Of a DNA stretch of 18,167 nt, positions 1 to 6,047 are shown piece after piece. The notes under the pieces are model-generated. The model was given only the letters and a program-made list of their open reading frames with translations. It had not been told where the DNA came from and did no database searches. Origin of the DNA: an uncultured Oscillospiraceae bacterium (GTDB lineage: Bacteria > Bacillota > Clostridia > Oscillospirales > Oscillospiraceae); NCBI GenBank assembly GCA_910587505.1, contig CAJULD010000052.1, positions 1 through 18,167 on the forward strand, given 5' to 3'. The position numbers and the translations under genes are program-made. Numbering within the stretch: the first letter of the stretch is position 1; the number at the start of each line of letters is the position of its first letter.

Positions 1-715
1 GGTCGATGTTCTCCATGTTGCAGACGGTGATGGCGGTGTCGTTGGCGTCCCGCATGACCTCGTACTCGATCTCTTTATAGCCCTTGATGCTCTTCTCAAT
101 GAGCACCTGGTGGACGGGGGACAGCTCCAGAGCGTGCTTCATCATCTCCCGCAGCTCGTCCACGTTGACCGCAAAGCCGCCGCCGGTGCCCCCCAGAGTG
201 AAGGCGGGGCGCAGGATCACCGGGTAGCCGATCTCCTCCGCGGCGCGGACGGCCTCCTCCAGGTCATTGGCGATCTCGGAGGGGACCACCGGCTCGCCAA
301 GCTCCAGGCACAGCTCCTTGAACATTTCCCGGTCCTCGGCCTTCTGAATGCTCTCATAGCTGGTGCCCAGCAGCTCCACGCCGCACTCGTCCAGAATGCC
401 CTGCCGCTGGAGCTCCATGGCCAGATTCAGTCCCGTCTGGCCCCCGATGCCGGGGACGATGGCGTCGGGCCGCTCGAAGCGCAGAATCTTCGCCAGATAC
501 TCCACCGTCAGGGGCTCCATGTAGACCTTGTCTGCAACGGTGGTGTCGGTCATGATGGTAGCGGGGTTGGAGTTGGCCAGAATGACCTCGTATCCCTCCT
601 CCCGGAGGGCCAGACAGGCCTGGGTGCCGGCGTAGTCGAACTCGGCGGCCTGCCCGATGACGATGGGGCCGGAGCCGATGACCAGAATTTTCTTCAAATC
701 CGTTCTCTTAGGCAT
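1..715 (-). CDS. carB: Carbamoyl-phosphate synthase large subunit, N-terminal part (cut by window edge)
   Basis: The large subunit makes carbamoyl phosphate from bicarbonate, two ATP and the ammonia delivered by CarA, feeding pyrimidine and arginine synthesis in the cytoplasm. Only residues 1-238 of a protein usually about 1,060-1,080 residues long are present; the gene continues past the left edge. The N-terminus reads MPKRTDLKKILVIGSGPIVI, followed by the family block GQAAEFDYAGTQACLAL, the segment ANSNPATIMTD and the ATP-grasp stretch with PAFTLGGTGGG, all typical of the carboxyphosphate-forming half. The visible end, EYEVMRDANDTAITVCNMEN, is also standard CarB. The ATG at 713-715 overlaps the end of carA by 8 bp, so translation is probably coupled and the subunits made in balance. 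Identity is secure; the missing part cannot be judged. Confidence 0.97.
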   Translation of the reverse strand, partial: MPKRTDLKKILVIGSGPIVIGQAAEFDYAGTQACLALREEGYEVILANSNPATIMTDTTVADKVYMEPLTVEYLAKILRFERPDAIVPGIGGQTGLNLAMELQRQGILDECGVELLGTSYESIQKAEDREMFKELCLELGEPVVPSEIANDLEEAVRAAEEIGYPVILRPAFTLGGTGGGFAVNVDELREMMKHALELSPVHQVLIEKSIKGYKEIEYEVMRDANDTAITVCNMENID

Positions 716-1805
716 GGCGCTTCCCCTCCTCCATCAAGGCAATGAACCGGTCGAAGAGATACCCGCTGTCCTGGGGGCCCGGGGCGCTCTCCGGGTGGTA
801 CTGGACGGAGAACACCCGGTCCGCCGGGCAGCGCAGGCCCTCCACGGTGTTGTCCAGCAAATTGATATGGGTGACCTCCAGTCCCGTGCCCGCCAGCGAG
901 GCCGCGTCCACGGCAAAGGAGTGATTCTGACTGGTGATTTCCAGCTTGCCGGTGGCAAGATCCTTCACCGGGTGGTTGCCCCCCCGGTGGCCGAATTTCA
1001 GCTTGTAGGTTCTGCCGCCGTAAGCCAGGGCAATCATCTGGTGGCCCAGGCAGATGCCGAAGATGGGAACCTTGCCCCGCAGCTGCCGCACCAGAGCGAT
1101 TACCGGCCCCACGTCCTCCGGGTCGCCGGGGCCGTTGGAGAGGAACACCCCGTCGGGCTCCATGTCCTCGATGACCTGCGCGGGGGTGTCGAAGGGCACC
1201 ACGGTGACGTTGCACCCTCTGGCGTTGAGGGAGCGGACGATATTCAGCTTGATGCCGCAGTCCACGGCCACCACGGTATAGTGGTGGTTGGAGGTACGGG
1301 CGTACCAGCGCTTTTTGCAGCTGACCCGGGGCACCTGATCGTGGCGGAGCTCCGTGGCGGCCAGCCGCTCCAGGGCCTCCTCCACAGGGACGTCCAGACC
1401 GGTGAGCAGGGCCTTGCAGCTGCCCTCGTCCCGGATGGCACGGGTCAGCTTCCGGGTATCTACGCCCTCGATGGCCGGGATGCTGTAGTCCTCCAGAATT
1501 TCCGACAGCGTTTTGGTATAGCGGAAATTGCTGGGGATGTCGTTGTACTCCCGGACCACCAGACCGCCGATGGTGGGAATCTTCGTCTCGTAGTCCTCGT
1601 CGGTAACGCCGTAGTTGCCGATAATGGGATAGGTCATCACCACCAGCTGCCCGGTGTAGGACGGGTCGGAGACGATCTCCTGATAGCCCACCATGGAGGT
1701 ATTGAACACCAGCTCGCACACCCGGTCCTCTCTGGCCCCGAAGCGGCAGCCAGGATACTCGCTGCCGTCGGGAAGCACAATCTTGCCGTCATATTTTCGG
1801 ATCAT
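708..1805 (-). CDS. carA: Carbamoyl-phosphate synthase small (glutaminase) subunit
   Basis: CarA hydrolyses glutamine and channels ammonia to CarB. The protein is 365 residues, the usual length. The N-terminal small-chain domain shows FNTSMVGYQEIVSDPSYTGQ. The C-terminal class I amidotransferase domain shows GICLGHQ with the nucleophile Cys252, and YHPES with His337 and Glu339 completing the triad. An in-frame ATG 13 codons upstream exists, but I chose the start at 1803-1805 because it begins MIRKYDGKIVLPDGSEYPG, as in homologues, and has an AAAGGAGG ribosome binding site at good spacing. It is followed directly by carB with an 8-bp overlap. I see no convincing promoter or PyrR-type attenuator in the short upstream gap, so it may be read from further upstream. 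Confidence 0.97.
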   Translation of the reverse strand: MIRKYDGKIVLPDGSEYPGCRFGAREDRVCELVFNTSMVGYQEIVSDPSYTGQLVVMTYPIIGNYGVTDEDYETKIPTIGGLVVREYNDIPSNFRYTKTLSEILEDYSIPAIEGVDTRKLTRAIRDEGSCKALLTGLDVPVEEALERLAATELRHDQVPRVSCKKRWYARTSNHHYTVVAVDCGIKLNIVRSLNARGCNVTVVPFDTPAQVIEDMEPDGVFLSNGPGDPEDVGPVIALVRQLRGKVPIFGICLGHQMIALAYGGRTYKLKFGHRGGNHPVKDLATGKLEITSQNHSFAVDAASLAGTGLEVTHINLLDNTVEGLRCPADRVFSVQYHPESAPGPQDSGYLFDRFIALMEEGKRHA

Positions 1806-1847
1806 CCTCGCTCCTCCTTTGTATCGCCATAAATCTGATATCATCTG

Positions 1848-2007
1848 TCAAACGCCGACCACTGCGCATTTTTTGCGGTCCGCCATATTCATACCATCAT
1901 CCGCTGCGATGCGGCAGTATACTTCGGTAAGCTTTGACTGCAAATGGCGCGCCAATGTGGTTTTGCCCGCGCTTGAGCACCCGTTCAGGAAAATGATCGT
2001 TCCCCAT
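1848..2007 (-). pseudogene. Remnant of a P-loop kinase, chloramphenicol-phosphotransferase-like
   Basis: The minus strand encodes GTIIFLNGCSSAGKTTLARH, a beta-strand plus Walker A motif as found at the very start of chloramphenicol 3-O-phosphotransferase-like and related small ATP kinases. The reading continues through LQSKLTEVYCRIAADDGMNM and then stops after 51 codons, at 1848-1850, so only about a quarter of such a protein remains. The natural start ATG at 2005-2007 is out of frame by one base. It sits in a run of four G (ATGGGG), and removing one G would give MGTIIFLNG, so a one-base insertion at the start codon is likely. The remnant is therefore both frameshifted and truncated. It lies between the GrpB-family gene and carA and probably once belonged to the GrpB transcription unit. 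The family name is from memory of the motif; function is presumably lost. Confidence 0.6.
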
Positions 2008-2080
2008 GGTTTCCGATGCAGGGCCCATGCCCCGGTATTCCTCCGTAAAGCCGTCGGATTGCATTTTTATACTCCGCCGG

Positions 2081-2644
2081 TCAGTATCTGCCGCCATATT
2101 CCGCTTTCGCAAGGTCCGTGTATTTCCTGACAAACGCGCCTTTCGCGTCTGTGTAGGCGTCCCGGTCATGCCCGTATCTTTTCCAGAGGGAGAGCTTCAG
2201 CCGTTCGTACTCCCTGGCAAGGGCGGGGTGGCCGGCCATATAATCCCGAAAATACAATTCGTCGTGATCGCCGGCATAGCGCAGGTGGATGTGGAATACA
2301 CGCTCCGCAAAGCCCTGGCTGGTGTAACCCTTATTGAGGGAGATTCTGGTTTCCGCCGCGCGCATGCAAATGCAGCCGCTGTTTACCAGCCGCTCCTTTG
2401 CATCTGCCATGGAGGCGCCGGGAGGGAGCTCTATGAGAATGTCGATAATCGGCTTGGCCCATATGCGGGGAAGCGCAGTACTTCCAATGTGGCTGATCCT
2501 GATGTTCCGGTCCGGCAGAAGGGCCTCGATGGACAGCTTCTCCTCCTCATACCAGTCCGCCCAGCAGTCTTTATGCCCGGAGAGAACGACAGGGAACAGC
2601 TCCCAGAGCTCCTCCAGCGTCATTTCGGACAGGGGTTTGTTCAT
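2081..2644 (-). CDS. GrpB family protein (UPF0157, nucleotidyltransferase-like fold)
   Basis: A complete 187-residue protein of the GrpB/UPF0157 family, which has a nucleotidyltransferase-like fold and no firmly established substrate. Diagnostic segments are SHIGSTALPR (residues 51-60), KPIIDIL (64-70), FHIHLRYAGDHDELYFRDYM and the C-terminal helix pattern HPALAREYERLKLSLWKRY followed by DAYTDAKGAFV. The start ATG at 2642-2644 has GGAGG six bases upstream. It is the only intact gene in its unit: a kinase remnant follows before carA. A promoter and a leader with terminator lie upstream, so expression is probably controlled by attenuation. Base composition is visibly less GC-rich than the purine genes, which together with the broken neighbour suggests an acquired accessory cassette. 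Confidence 0.92.
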   Translation of the reverse strand: MNKPLSEMTLEELWELFPVVLSGHKDCWADWYEEEKLSIEALLPDRNIRISHIGSTALPRIWAKPIIDILIELPPGASMADAKERLVNSGCICMRAAETRISLNKGYTSQGFAERVFHIHLRYAGDHDELYFRDYMAGHPALAREYERLKLSLWKRYGHDRDAYTDAKGAFVRKYTDLAKAEYGGRY

Positions 2645-2666
2645 ACAGACCTCCGCAATGAAAAAG

Positions 2667-2712
2667 AAAAGCCCGGCCCATCACGGACGGCAAAGCGGTC
2701 CGTGAAGCCGGG
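2667..2712 (-). terminator. Intrinsic terminator in the leader of the GrpB-family gene (putative attenuator)
   Basis: Read on the minus strand, CCCGGC (2712-2707) and CACGGAC pair with GTCCGTG and GCCGGG (2677-2672), giving a two-part stem of 13 pairs broken by a small internal loop. TTTTCTTTTTC follows. The U-tract ends only about 14 bases before the GGAGG of the downstream gene and lies inside its own transcript, which is the layout of an attenuator rather than of an end-of-operon terminator. The plus strand has no U-tract on its side. Confidence 0.75.
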
Positions 2713-2717
2713 AAACA

Positions 2718-2789
2718 CTACAGAACGGAACGATTGATCAGACTGCTCTGATGAGAAAAGCCGCCGCGTCTGTATCTGTTTCTCCTCAA
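2718..2789 (-). CDS. Candidate Arg-rich leader peptide (23 codons, TTG start)
   Basis: Beginning at TTG (2787-2789), eight bases or so downstream of a GGGAGG motif, the minus strand reads MRRNRYRRGGFSHQSS and ends at TAG (2718-2720) after 23 codons. Five of the first eight residues are Arg. The stop codon lies six bases before the first arm of the terminator at 2712. A short basic peptide in this position could couple ribosome stalling to read-through, as leader peptides of Firmicutes resistance genes do. No homologue is known to me; the call rests only on position, ribosome binding site and composition. Confidence 0.35.
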   Translation of the reverse strand: MRRNRYRRGGFSHQSSLINRSVL

Positions 2790-2809
2790 CGCCGGCGCCT
2801 CCCTCCCAT
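2786..2809 (-). CDS. Candidate seven-residue leader peptide MGGRRRR
   Basis: ATG at 2807-2809 opens an eight-codon frame coding MGGRRRR with four different Arg codons in a row, ending in a TGA that overlaps the TTG of the next mini-ORF (TTGA). It would lie about 15 bases from the inferred transcript start and has no clear ribosome binding site, so translation is uncertain. The GCCGG formed by its Arg codons is complementary to CCGGC in the first arm of the downstream terminator, which would allow an alternative fold. Confidence 0.25.
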   Translation of the reverse strand: MGGRRRR

Positions 2810-2830
2810 AATCGCAGTTTATCAGTAAAA

Positions 2831-2859
2831 ACTATGGCACAGATTCGGAAAGAAGTCAA
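2831..2859 (-). promoter_or_regulatory. Promoter for the GrpB-family leader
   Basis: On the minus strand TTGACT (2859-2854), a 17-base spacer and CATAGT (2836-2831) resemble a sigma-A promoter (5/6 and 4/6 matches). Transcription would start near 2824, giving a leader of about 180 nt before the GrpB-family start. Confidence 0.55.
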
Positions 2860-2943
2860 GAGGAACCGGGAAAATCCCTGCGATTTATGGAAGTTTCATA
2901 GTGGCGGGACGGAAAAGAGGGGATAATTCTGCATTATTATCTC

Positions 2944-2972
2944 TTGCGCTTTTTTCTGAAAAATGTTAGCCT
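2944..2972 (+). promoter_or_regulatory. Weak candidate promoter of the purine operon
   Basis: TTGCGC (2944-2949), a 17-base spacer and TAGCCT (2967-2972) preceded by TG one base away (an extended -10) sit just upstream of the riboswitch. Only the extended -10 and the spacing support it; the hexamers themselves are poor matches. It is placed where a promoter for the ZTP riboswitch is required. Confidence 0.3.
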
Positions 2973-2993
2973 AGAGTTGATTTCTAATCAAAG

Positions 2994-3070
2994 AGTCTGC
3001 CTGCGACTGACGGGATGGTGGGATACCACAGGGGAACAGGTAAGAGCGTTTCGCCGTCCGTCTGGGCAGT
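2994..3070 (+). promoter_or_regulatory. ZTP/ZMP (pfl) riboswitch aptamer upstream of purE
   Basis: The leader contains GCGACTGACGGG (3003-3014), a small hairpin GTGG-GATA-CCAC (3018-3029), AGGGGAACAGG (3030-3040), a variable linker with GCG-TTT-CGC, and the 3' block CCGTCCGTCTGGGCA. The order of a GACUGrCG segment, a short hairpin, GGGGAaC, and a distal CCGUCUGGGCA matches the pfl motif as I remember it. GACGG (3009-3013) can pair with CCGTC (3054-3058). Known members bind the AICAR derivatives ZTP and ZMP, which signal shortage of 10-formyl-tetrahydrofolate, and switch on de novo purine and one-carbon genes. Position directly before purE fits that role exactly. Confidence 0.85.
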
Positions 3071-3108
3071 CCGTTTTCCGCAGGGAAGGGACTGTCCATA
3101 TTTTTATT
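3064..3108 (+). terminator. Riboswitch-controlled intrinsic terminator
   Basis: GGGCAGTCC (3064-3072) pairs with GGACTGTCC (3089-3097), nine pairs including one G-U, with an inner TTTCC/GGGAA stem, and is followed by the U-rich ATATTTTTATT. The 5' arm uses the GGGCA that belongs to the conserved 3' end of the pfl aptamer, so ligand-bound aptamer and terminator are mutually exclusive: the arrangement of an ON switch. The purE ribosome binding site (GGAGGA, 3111-3116) begins just after the U-tract. Confidence 0.85.
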
Positions 3109-3123
3109 CTGGAGGAACAGCCA

Positions 3124-3618
3124 ATGAAGAAGGTAGGCATCATTATGGGCAGCGCCAGCGATCTGCCCGTGGTGCGCAAAGCCGCCGGGACGCTGAAGGA
3201 ATTCGGCGTTCCCTGCGAGGTTCATGTGTATTCCGCTCACCGCACTCCTGCCGAGGCGGGGGAGTTCGCCCGCGCCGCCAGGGCCGGCGGCTTCGGCGCG
3301 ATCATCGCCGCCGCCGGAATGGCGGCCCATCTGGCGGGGGCCATTGCGGCCAACACCACGCTGCCGGTCATCGGCATTCCCCTGAAATCCAATGCGCTGG
3401 ACGGCGTTGACGCCCTCCTGTCCACGGTACAAATGCCTTCCGGGATTCCGGTCGCCACTGTTGCCATTGACGGAGCCGTCAACGCCGCTTTGCTTGCCGT
3501 GCAGATTTTAGCCGTTGCGGATCCGTCTCTGGCGGCAAAGCTTGACGAACACCGGGCCGCCGGAGCGGCGAAGGCGCTGAAAGCCAACGCCGAGGCGGAG
3601 GCGGAATTCAACGCATAA
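3124..3618 (+). CDS. purE: N5-carboxyaminoimidazole ribonucleotide mutase, class I PurE
   Basis: PurE moves the carboxyl group of N5-CAIR to C4, giving CAIR, the sixth step of purine synthesis. The 164-residue protein has the expected N-terminus KVGIIMGSASDLPVV, the SAHRTP motif with catalytic His39, GMAAHLAG and ALDGVDALLSTVQMPSGIPV. This is the class I pattern that normally works with PurK; purK is not in the window. A longer open frame reaches back to 2944, but it would run through the riboswitch, and the ATG at 3124 has GGAGGA at good spacing. It is the first gene of the operon and the direct target of the ZTP riboswitch. The C-terminus is rich in Ala and Glu. Confidence 0.96.
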   Translation: MKKVGIIMGSASDLPVVRKAAGTLKEFGVPCEVHVYSAHRTPAEAGEFARAARAGGFGAIIAAAGMAAHLAGAIAANTTLPVIGIPLKSNALDGVDALLSTVQMPSGIPVATVAIDGAVNAALLAVQILAVADPSLAAKLDEHRAAGAAKALKANAEAEAEFNA

Positions 3619-3621
3619 TCT

Positions 3622-3638
3622 GCGGCCCTGCGGGCCGC
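3622..3638 (+). other. GC-rich hairpin in the purE-purC gap
   Basis: GCGGCCC-TGC-GGGCCGC forms a perfect 7-bp stem four bases after the purE stop. A second possible stem, GCCGCC with GGCGGC, follows at about 3650-3675. No U-tract follows, so a role as RNA-processing or 3'-end-stabilising element is more likely than termination. The remainder of the 137-base gap holds only the purC ribosome binding site. Confidence 0.5.
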
Positions 3639-3755
3639 TCCGCATTGCCGCCGGGAAGCGCCGCAGGCGGCCCACGGGAGCGGAAGCAGGCGCGGGAACC
3701 GGGAACGCGCAGCCCCCGGGAAAACAGAAACAATTCAAAACGGAGGATATTTACG

Positions 3756-4466
3756 ATGGAAAAAACTGCCCAGCTCTACGAAGGAAAAGCAAAGAAGGTC
3801 TTTGCCACCGGGGATCCCAATCTGGTCATCGTCTCCTACAAGGACGATGCCACCGCCTTTGACGGCACGAAGAAGGGCACCATCCGGGGTAAGGGCGCGG
3901 TGAACAACCGCATGAGCAATTTCCTGATGGGGAAGCTCTCCGCCGCCGGGATTCCCACCCACTTTGTGGAGGAGCTCAGCGACCGGGAGACCGTGGTGAA
4001 GAAGGTTCAAATTGTCCCCCTGGAGGTCATTATCCGCAACGTCTCCGCCGGGAGCTTTGCCAGGCGCTACGGCGTGGAGGAGGGCATTGTTTTTGACGAG
4101 CCCACCTTTGAGTTCTCCTATAAGAACGACGATCTCCACGACCCCCTGCTGAACACCTCCCACGCCCTGGCTCTGAAGCTGGCCACAAGGGAGGAGATCG
4201 ACACCATCCGCGCCATGGCTCTGAAGGTCAACGGGGTGCTGAAGGCCTTTTTCGCCGAGTGCGGCGTGCGGCTCATCGACTTCAAGCTGGAGTTCGGCCG
4301 CCTGACCGACGGGACCATCGTTCTGGCGGACGAGATTTCCCCCGACACCTGCCGCTTCTGGGATGCCAGAACCAACGAGAAGCTGGACAAGGACCGCTTC
4401 CGCCGGGACCTGGGCAACGTGGAGGAGGCCTATGAGGAAATGATGCGCCGGGTGTTCGGGGCGTAA
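3756..4466 (+). CDS. purC: Phosphoribosylaminoimidazole-succinocarboxamide synthase (SAICAR synthetase)
   Basis: PurC joins aspartate to CAIR with ATP, giving SAICAR. At 236 residues it has the normal bacterial length. Visible motifs are LYEGKAKKVF near the N-terminus (ATP-binding), the signature PLEVIIRNVSAGSFARRYG, LIDFKLEFG and LADEISPDTCRFWD. The open frame extends upstream to 3645, but the ATG at 3756 begins MEKTAQLYEGKAK as in homologues and has CGGAGG nine to ten bases upstream. It follows purE after a hairpin-containing gap and precedes purF by 52 bases. The substrate comes directly from PurE and the product goes to PurB. Confidence 0.97.
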   Translation: MEKTAQLYEGKAKKVFATGDPNLVIVSYKDDATAFDGTKKGTIRGKGAVNNRMSNFLMGKLSAAGIPTHFVEELSDRETVVKKVQIVPLEVIIRNVSAGSFARRYGVEEGIVFDEPTFEFSYKNDDLHDPLLNTSHALALKLATREEIDTIRAMALKVNGVLKAFFAECGVRLIDFKLEFGRLTDGTIVLADEISPDTCRFWDARTNEKLDKDRFRRDLGNVEEAYEEMMRRVFGA

Positions 4467-4518
4467 GAGGGCACGACGATAAACCCACTGCTGGCCTAAC
4501 GCAGGAAAGGAGCAAAGA

Positions 4519-5940
4519 TTGGGCGGATTTTTTGGAGCGATTTCAAAGAGAGACTGCGTGCTCGACATCTTTTTCGGCGTAGACTACCACTCCCATCTGG
4601 GGACCCGCCGGGGCGGCATGGTCGTTTACGACAGGAAGGACGGCTTCCAGCGGCAAATCCACAACATTGAGAACACCCCCTTCCGGACCAAGTTCGAGAA
4701 GGACATCTCAAATTTTCACGGAACCAGCGGCATCGGCTGCATCAGCGACACGGACCCCCAGCCCCTGCTGGTGCGCTCTCATCTGGGACTGTACGCTATT
4801 ACCACCGTGGGCATCATTAACAACGCCAGTGAACTGGTGGATACCTATCTGACCCGGCAGGGCAGCCAGTTTATGGCCATGAGTTCCGGCGCGGTGAACG
4901 CCACCGAGCTTACCGCCGCACTGATTAATCAGAAGGAGACGCTGACGGAGGGCATCCGCTATGCCCAGGAGGTCATCGACGGCTCCGCCACCATCCTGAT
5001 CCTGACGGAGAACGGGATCATCGCCGCGCGGGACAGGCTGGGCCGCCTGCCGGTGCTGATCGGGAAAAACGGGGATGGGTGCTGCATATCCTTCGAGTCC
5101 TTCGCCTACCACAAGCTGGGTTATGACGACGCCTACGAGCTGGGCCCCCAGGAGATTGTCGAGGTAACGGAAAACGGCTGGAAGACGCTGTCCCCCGCCG
5201 GGGACAAAATGCGGATCTGCGCGTTTTTGTGGACCTATTACGGCTACCCCAACTCCAACTACGAGGGGGTCAACGTGGAGGTCATGCGCTACCGCAACGG
5301 GGAGATCATGGCCAGAGACGAGATCGCCAGAGGCGGGCTGCCCGGGGTGGATTACGTGGCGGGCGTGCCGGACTCCGGCCTGCCCCACGCCATCGGCTTT
5401 GCCAACCGCAGCGGCAACGCCTTCGCCCGGCCCTTTGTGAAATATACGCCCACCTGGCCCCGGTCCTTCATGCCCGCCAACCAGAATGTCCGCAACCAGG
5501 TGGCGAAGATGAAGCAGATCCCCGTCCCGGAGCTGATCGAGGGCAAGAAGCTCCTGTTCGTGGATGATTCCATTGTCCGGGGCACCCAGCTGCGGGAGAC
5601 CATCGAGTTCCTGTACGGCTGCGGCGCAGAGGAGGTTCATATGCGCTCCGCCTGCCCGCCCATTATGTACGGGTGCAGGTATCTGAACTTCTCCCGGAGC
5701 AATTCCGCCATGGAGCTGCTGTCGCGGGCCACCATCCAGAAGCTGGAGGGGGACGAGGGGCAGGAGCATCTGGAGGAATATGCCGACGGCTCCACGGAGC
5801 GGGGCCGGTGCCTTCTGAAAACCATCTGTGAGGATATGGGCTTCAGCTCTCTGGGGTATCAGTCCCTTGACGGCCTGCTGGAGGCCATCGGGATCGACCG
5901 GGAGAAAATCTGCACGTACTGTTGGACAGGGAAAGAGTGA
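4519..5940 (+). CDS. purF: Amidophosphoribosyltransferase-type PurF lacking the N-terminal nucleophile Cys
   Basis: PurF makes 5-phosphoribosylamine from PRPP, the committed step. The 473-residue protein has an Ntn-type amidotransferase domain, with HSHLGTRRGGM and TTVGIINNASELVD, and a C-terminal phosphoribosyltransferase domain with the PRPP loop VDDSIVRGTQ (residues 348-357). Translation must start at TTG (4519-4521): it has AAAGGAG at good spacing and an in-frame TAA lies at 4480-4482 with no other start between. The mature N-terminus is then GGFFGAIS, where canonical PurF has CGxFG, so the glutaminase nucleophile is replaced by Gly. The nearest Cys is Cys13. I recall related clostridial and Bacteroidetes PurF-like proteins with the same start, so this is probably a variant subfamily rather than a mutation; ammonia use or another nucleophile is possible. 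Confidence 0.93.
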   Translation: MGGFFGAISKRDCVLDIFFGVDYHSHLGTRRGGMVVYDRKDGFQRQIHNIENTPFRTKFEKDISNFHGTSGIGCISDTDPQPLLVRSHLGLYAITTVGIINNASELVDTYLTRQGSQFMAMSSGAVNATELTAALINQKETLTEGIRYAQEVIDGSATILILTENGIIAARDRLGRLPVLIGKNGDGCCISFESFAYHKLGYDDAYELGPQEIVEVTENGWKTLSPAGDKMRICAFLWTYYGYPNSNYEGVNVEVMRYRNGEIMARDEIARGGLPGVDYVAGVPDSGLPHAIGFANRSGNAFARPFVKYTPTWPRSFMPANQNVRNQVAKMKQIPVPELIEGKKLLFVDDSIVRGTQLRETIEFLYGCGAEEVHMRSACPPIMYGCRYLNFSRSNSAMELLSRATIQKLEGDEGQEHLEEYADGSTERGRCLLKTICEDMGFSSLGYQSLDGLLEAIGIDREKICTYCWTGKE

Positions 5941-6047
5941 TCCGCCGCCGCTTTTCTCTGCCCCTGCCGGGCGCGGAAGCCCGGGATTTCCGTAAACGGA
6001 GAAATTACCCTTTGCCGCGCACCCCGCGGCAGAAATAAGGAGAAGCC
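5941..6047 (+). other. Structured purF-purM intergenic spacer
   Basis: The 107-base gap contains two clear hairpins: CCGGGC/GCCCGG (5967-5984) and TGCCGCG/CGCGGCA (6013-6031), and a weaker one around TCCGTAAACGGA (5989-6000). None is followed by a U-tract. AAGGAG for purM follows the last hairpin, so folding could influence purM translation or mRNA processing. Confidence 0.45.

Noticed and set aside
110..1832. Plus-strand open frames opposite carB and carA
   Set aside because: Mirror frames of carAB; no ribosome binding sites or recognisable domains.
1823..1851. TTGACA on the minus strand upstream of carA as a promoter
   Set aside because: No acceptable -10 at 16-18 bases (GGCGAT at 17), and the hexamer overlaps the stop of the kinase remnant.
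2645..2824. T-box or other known riboswitch in the GrpB leader
   Set aside because: I see no T-box sequence (TGGxACCGCG) or other known aptamer core; only the mini-ORFs and the terminator are supported.
2641..2859. A 72-codon minus-strand frame across the GrpB leader
   Set aside because: It starts at the -35 element, upstream of the inferred transcript start, and reads through the terminator hairpin.
2977..2991. Small palindrome TTGATT-TCT-AATCAA as a PurR-type operator
   Set aside because: It does not resemble the Firmicutes PurBox; it is more likely a small hairpin at the 5' end of the leader.
2944..3123. N-terminal extension of PurE by 60 residues
   Set aside because: It would translate the riboswitch and terminator; the ATG at 3124 has the ribosome binding site and the family N-terminus.
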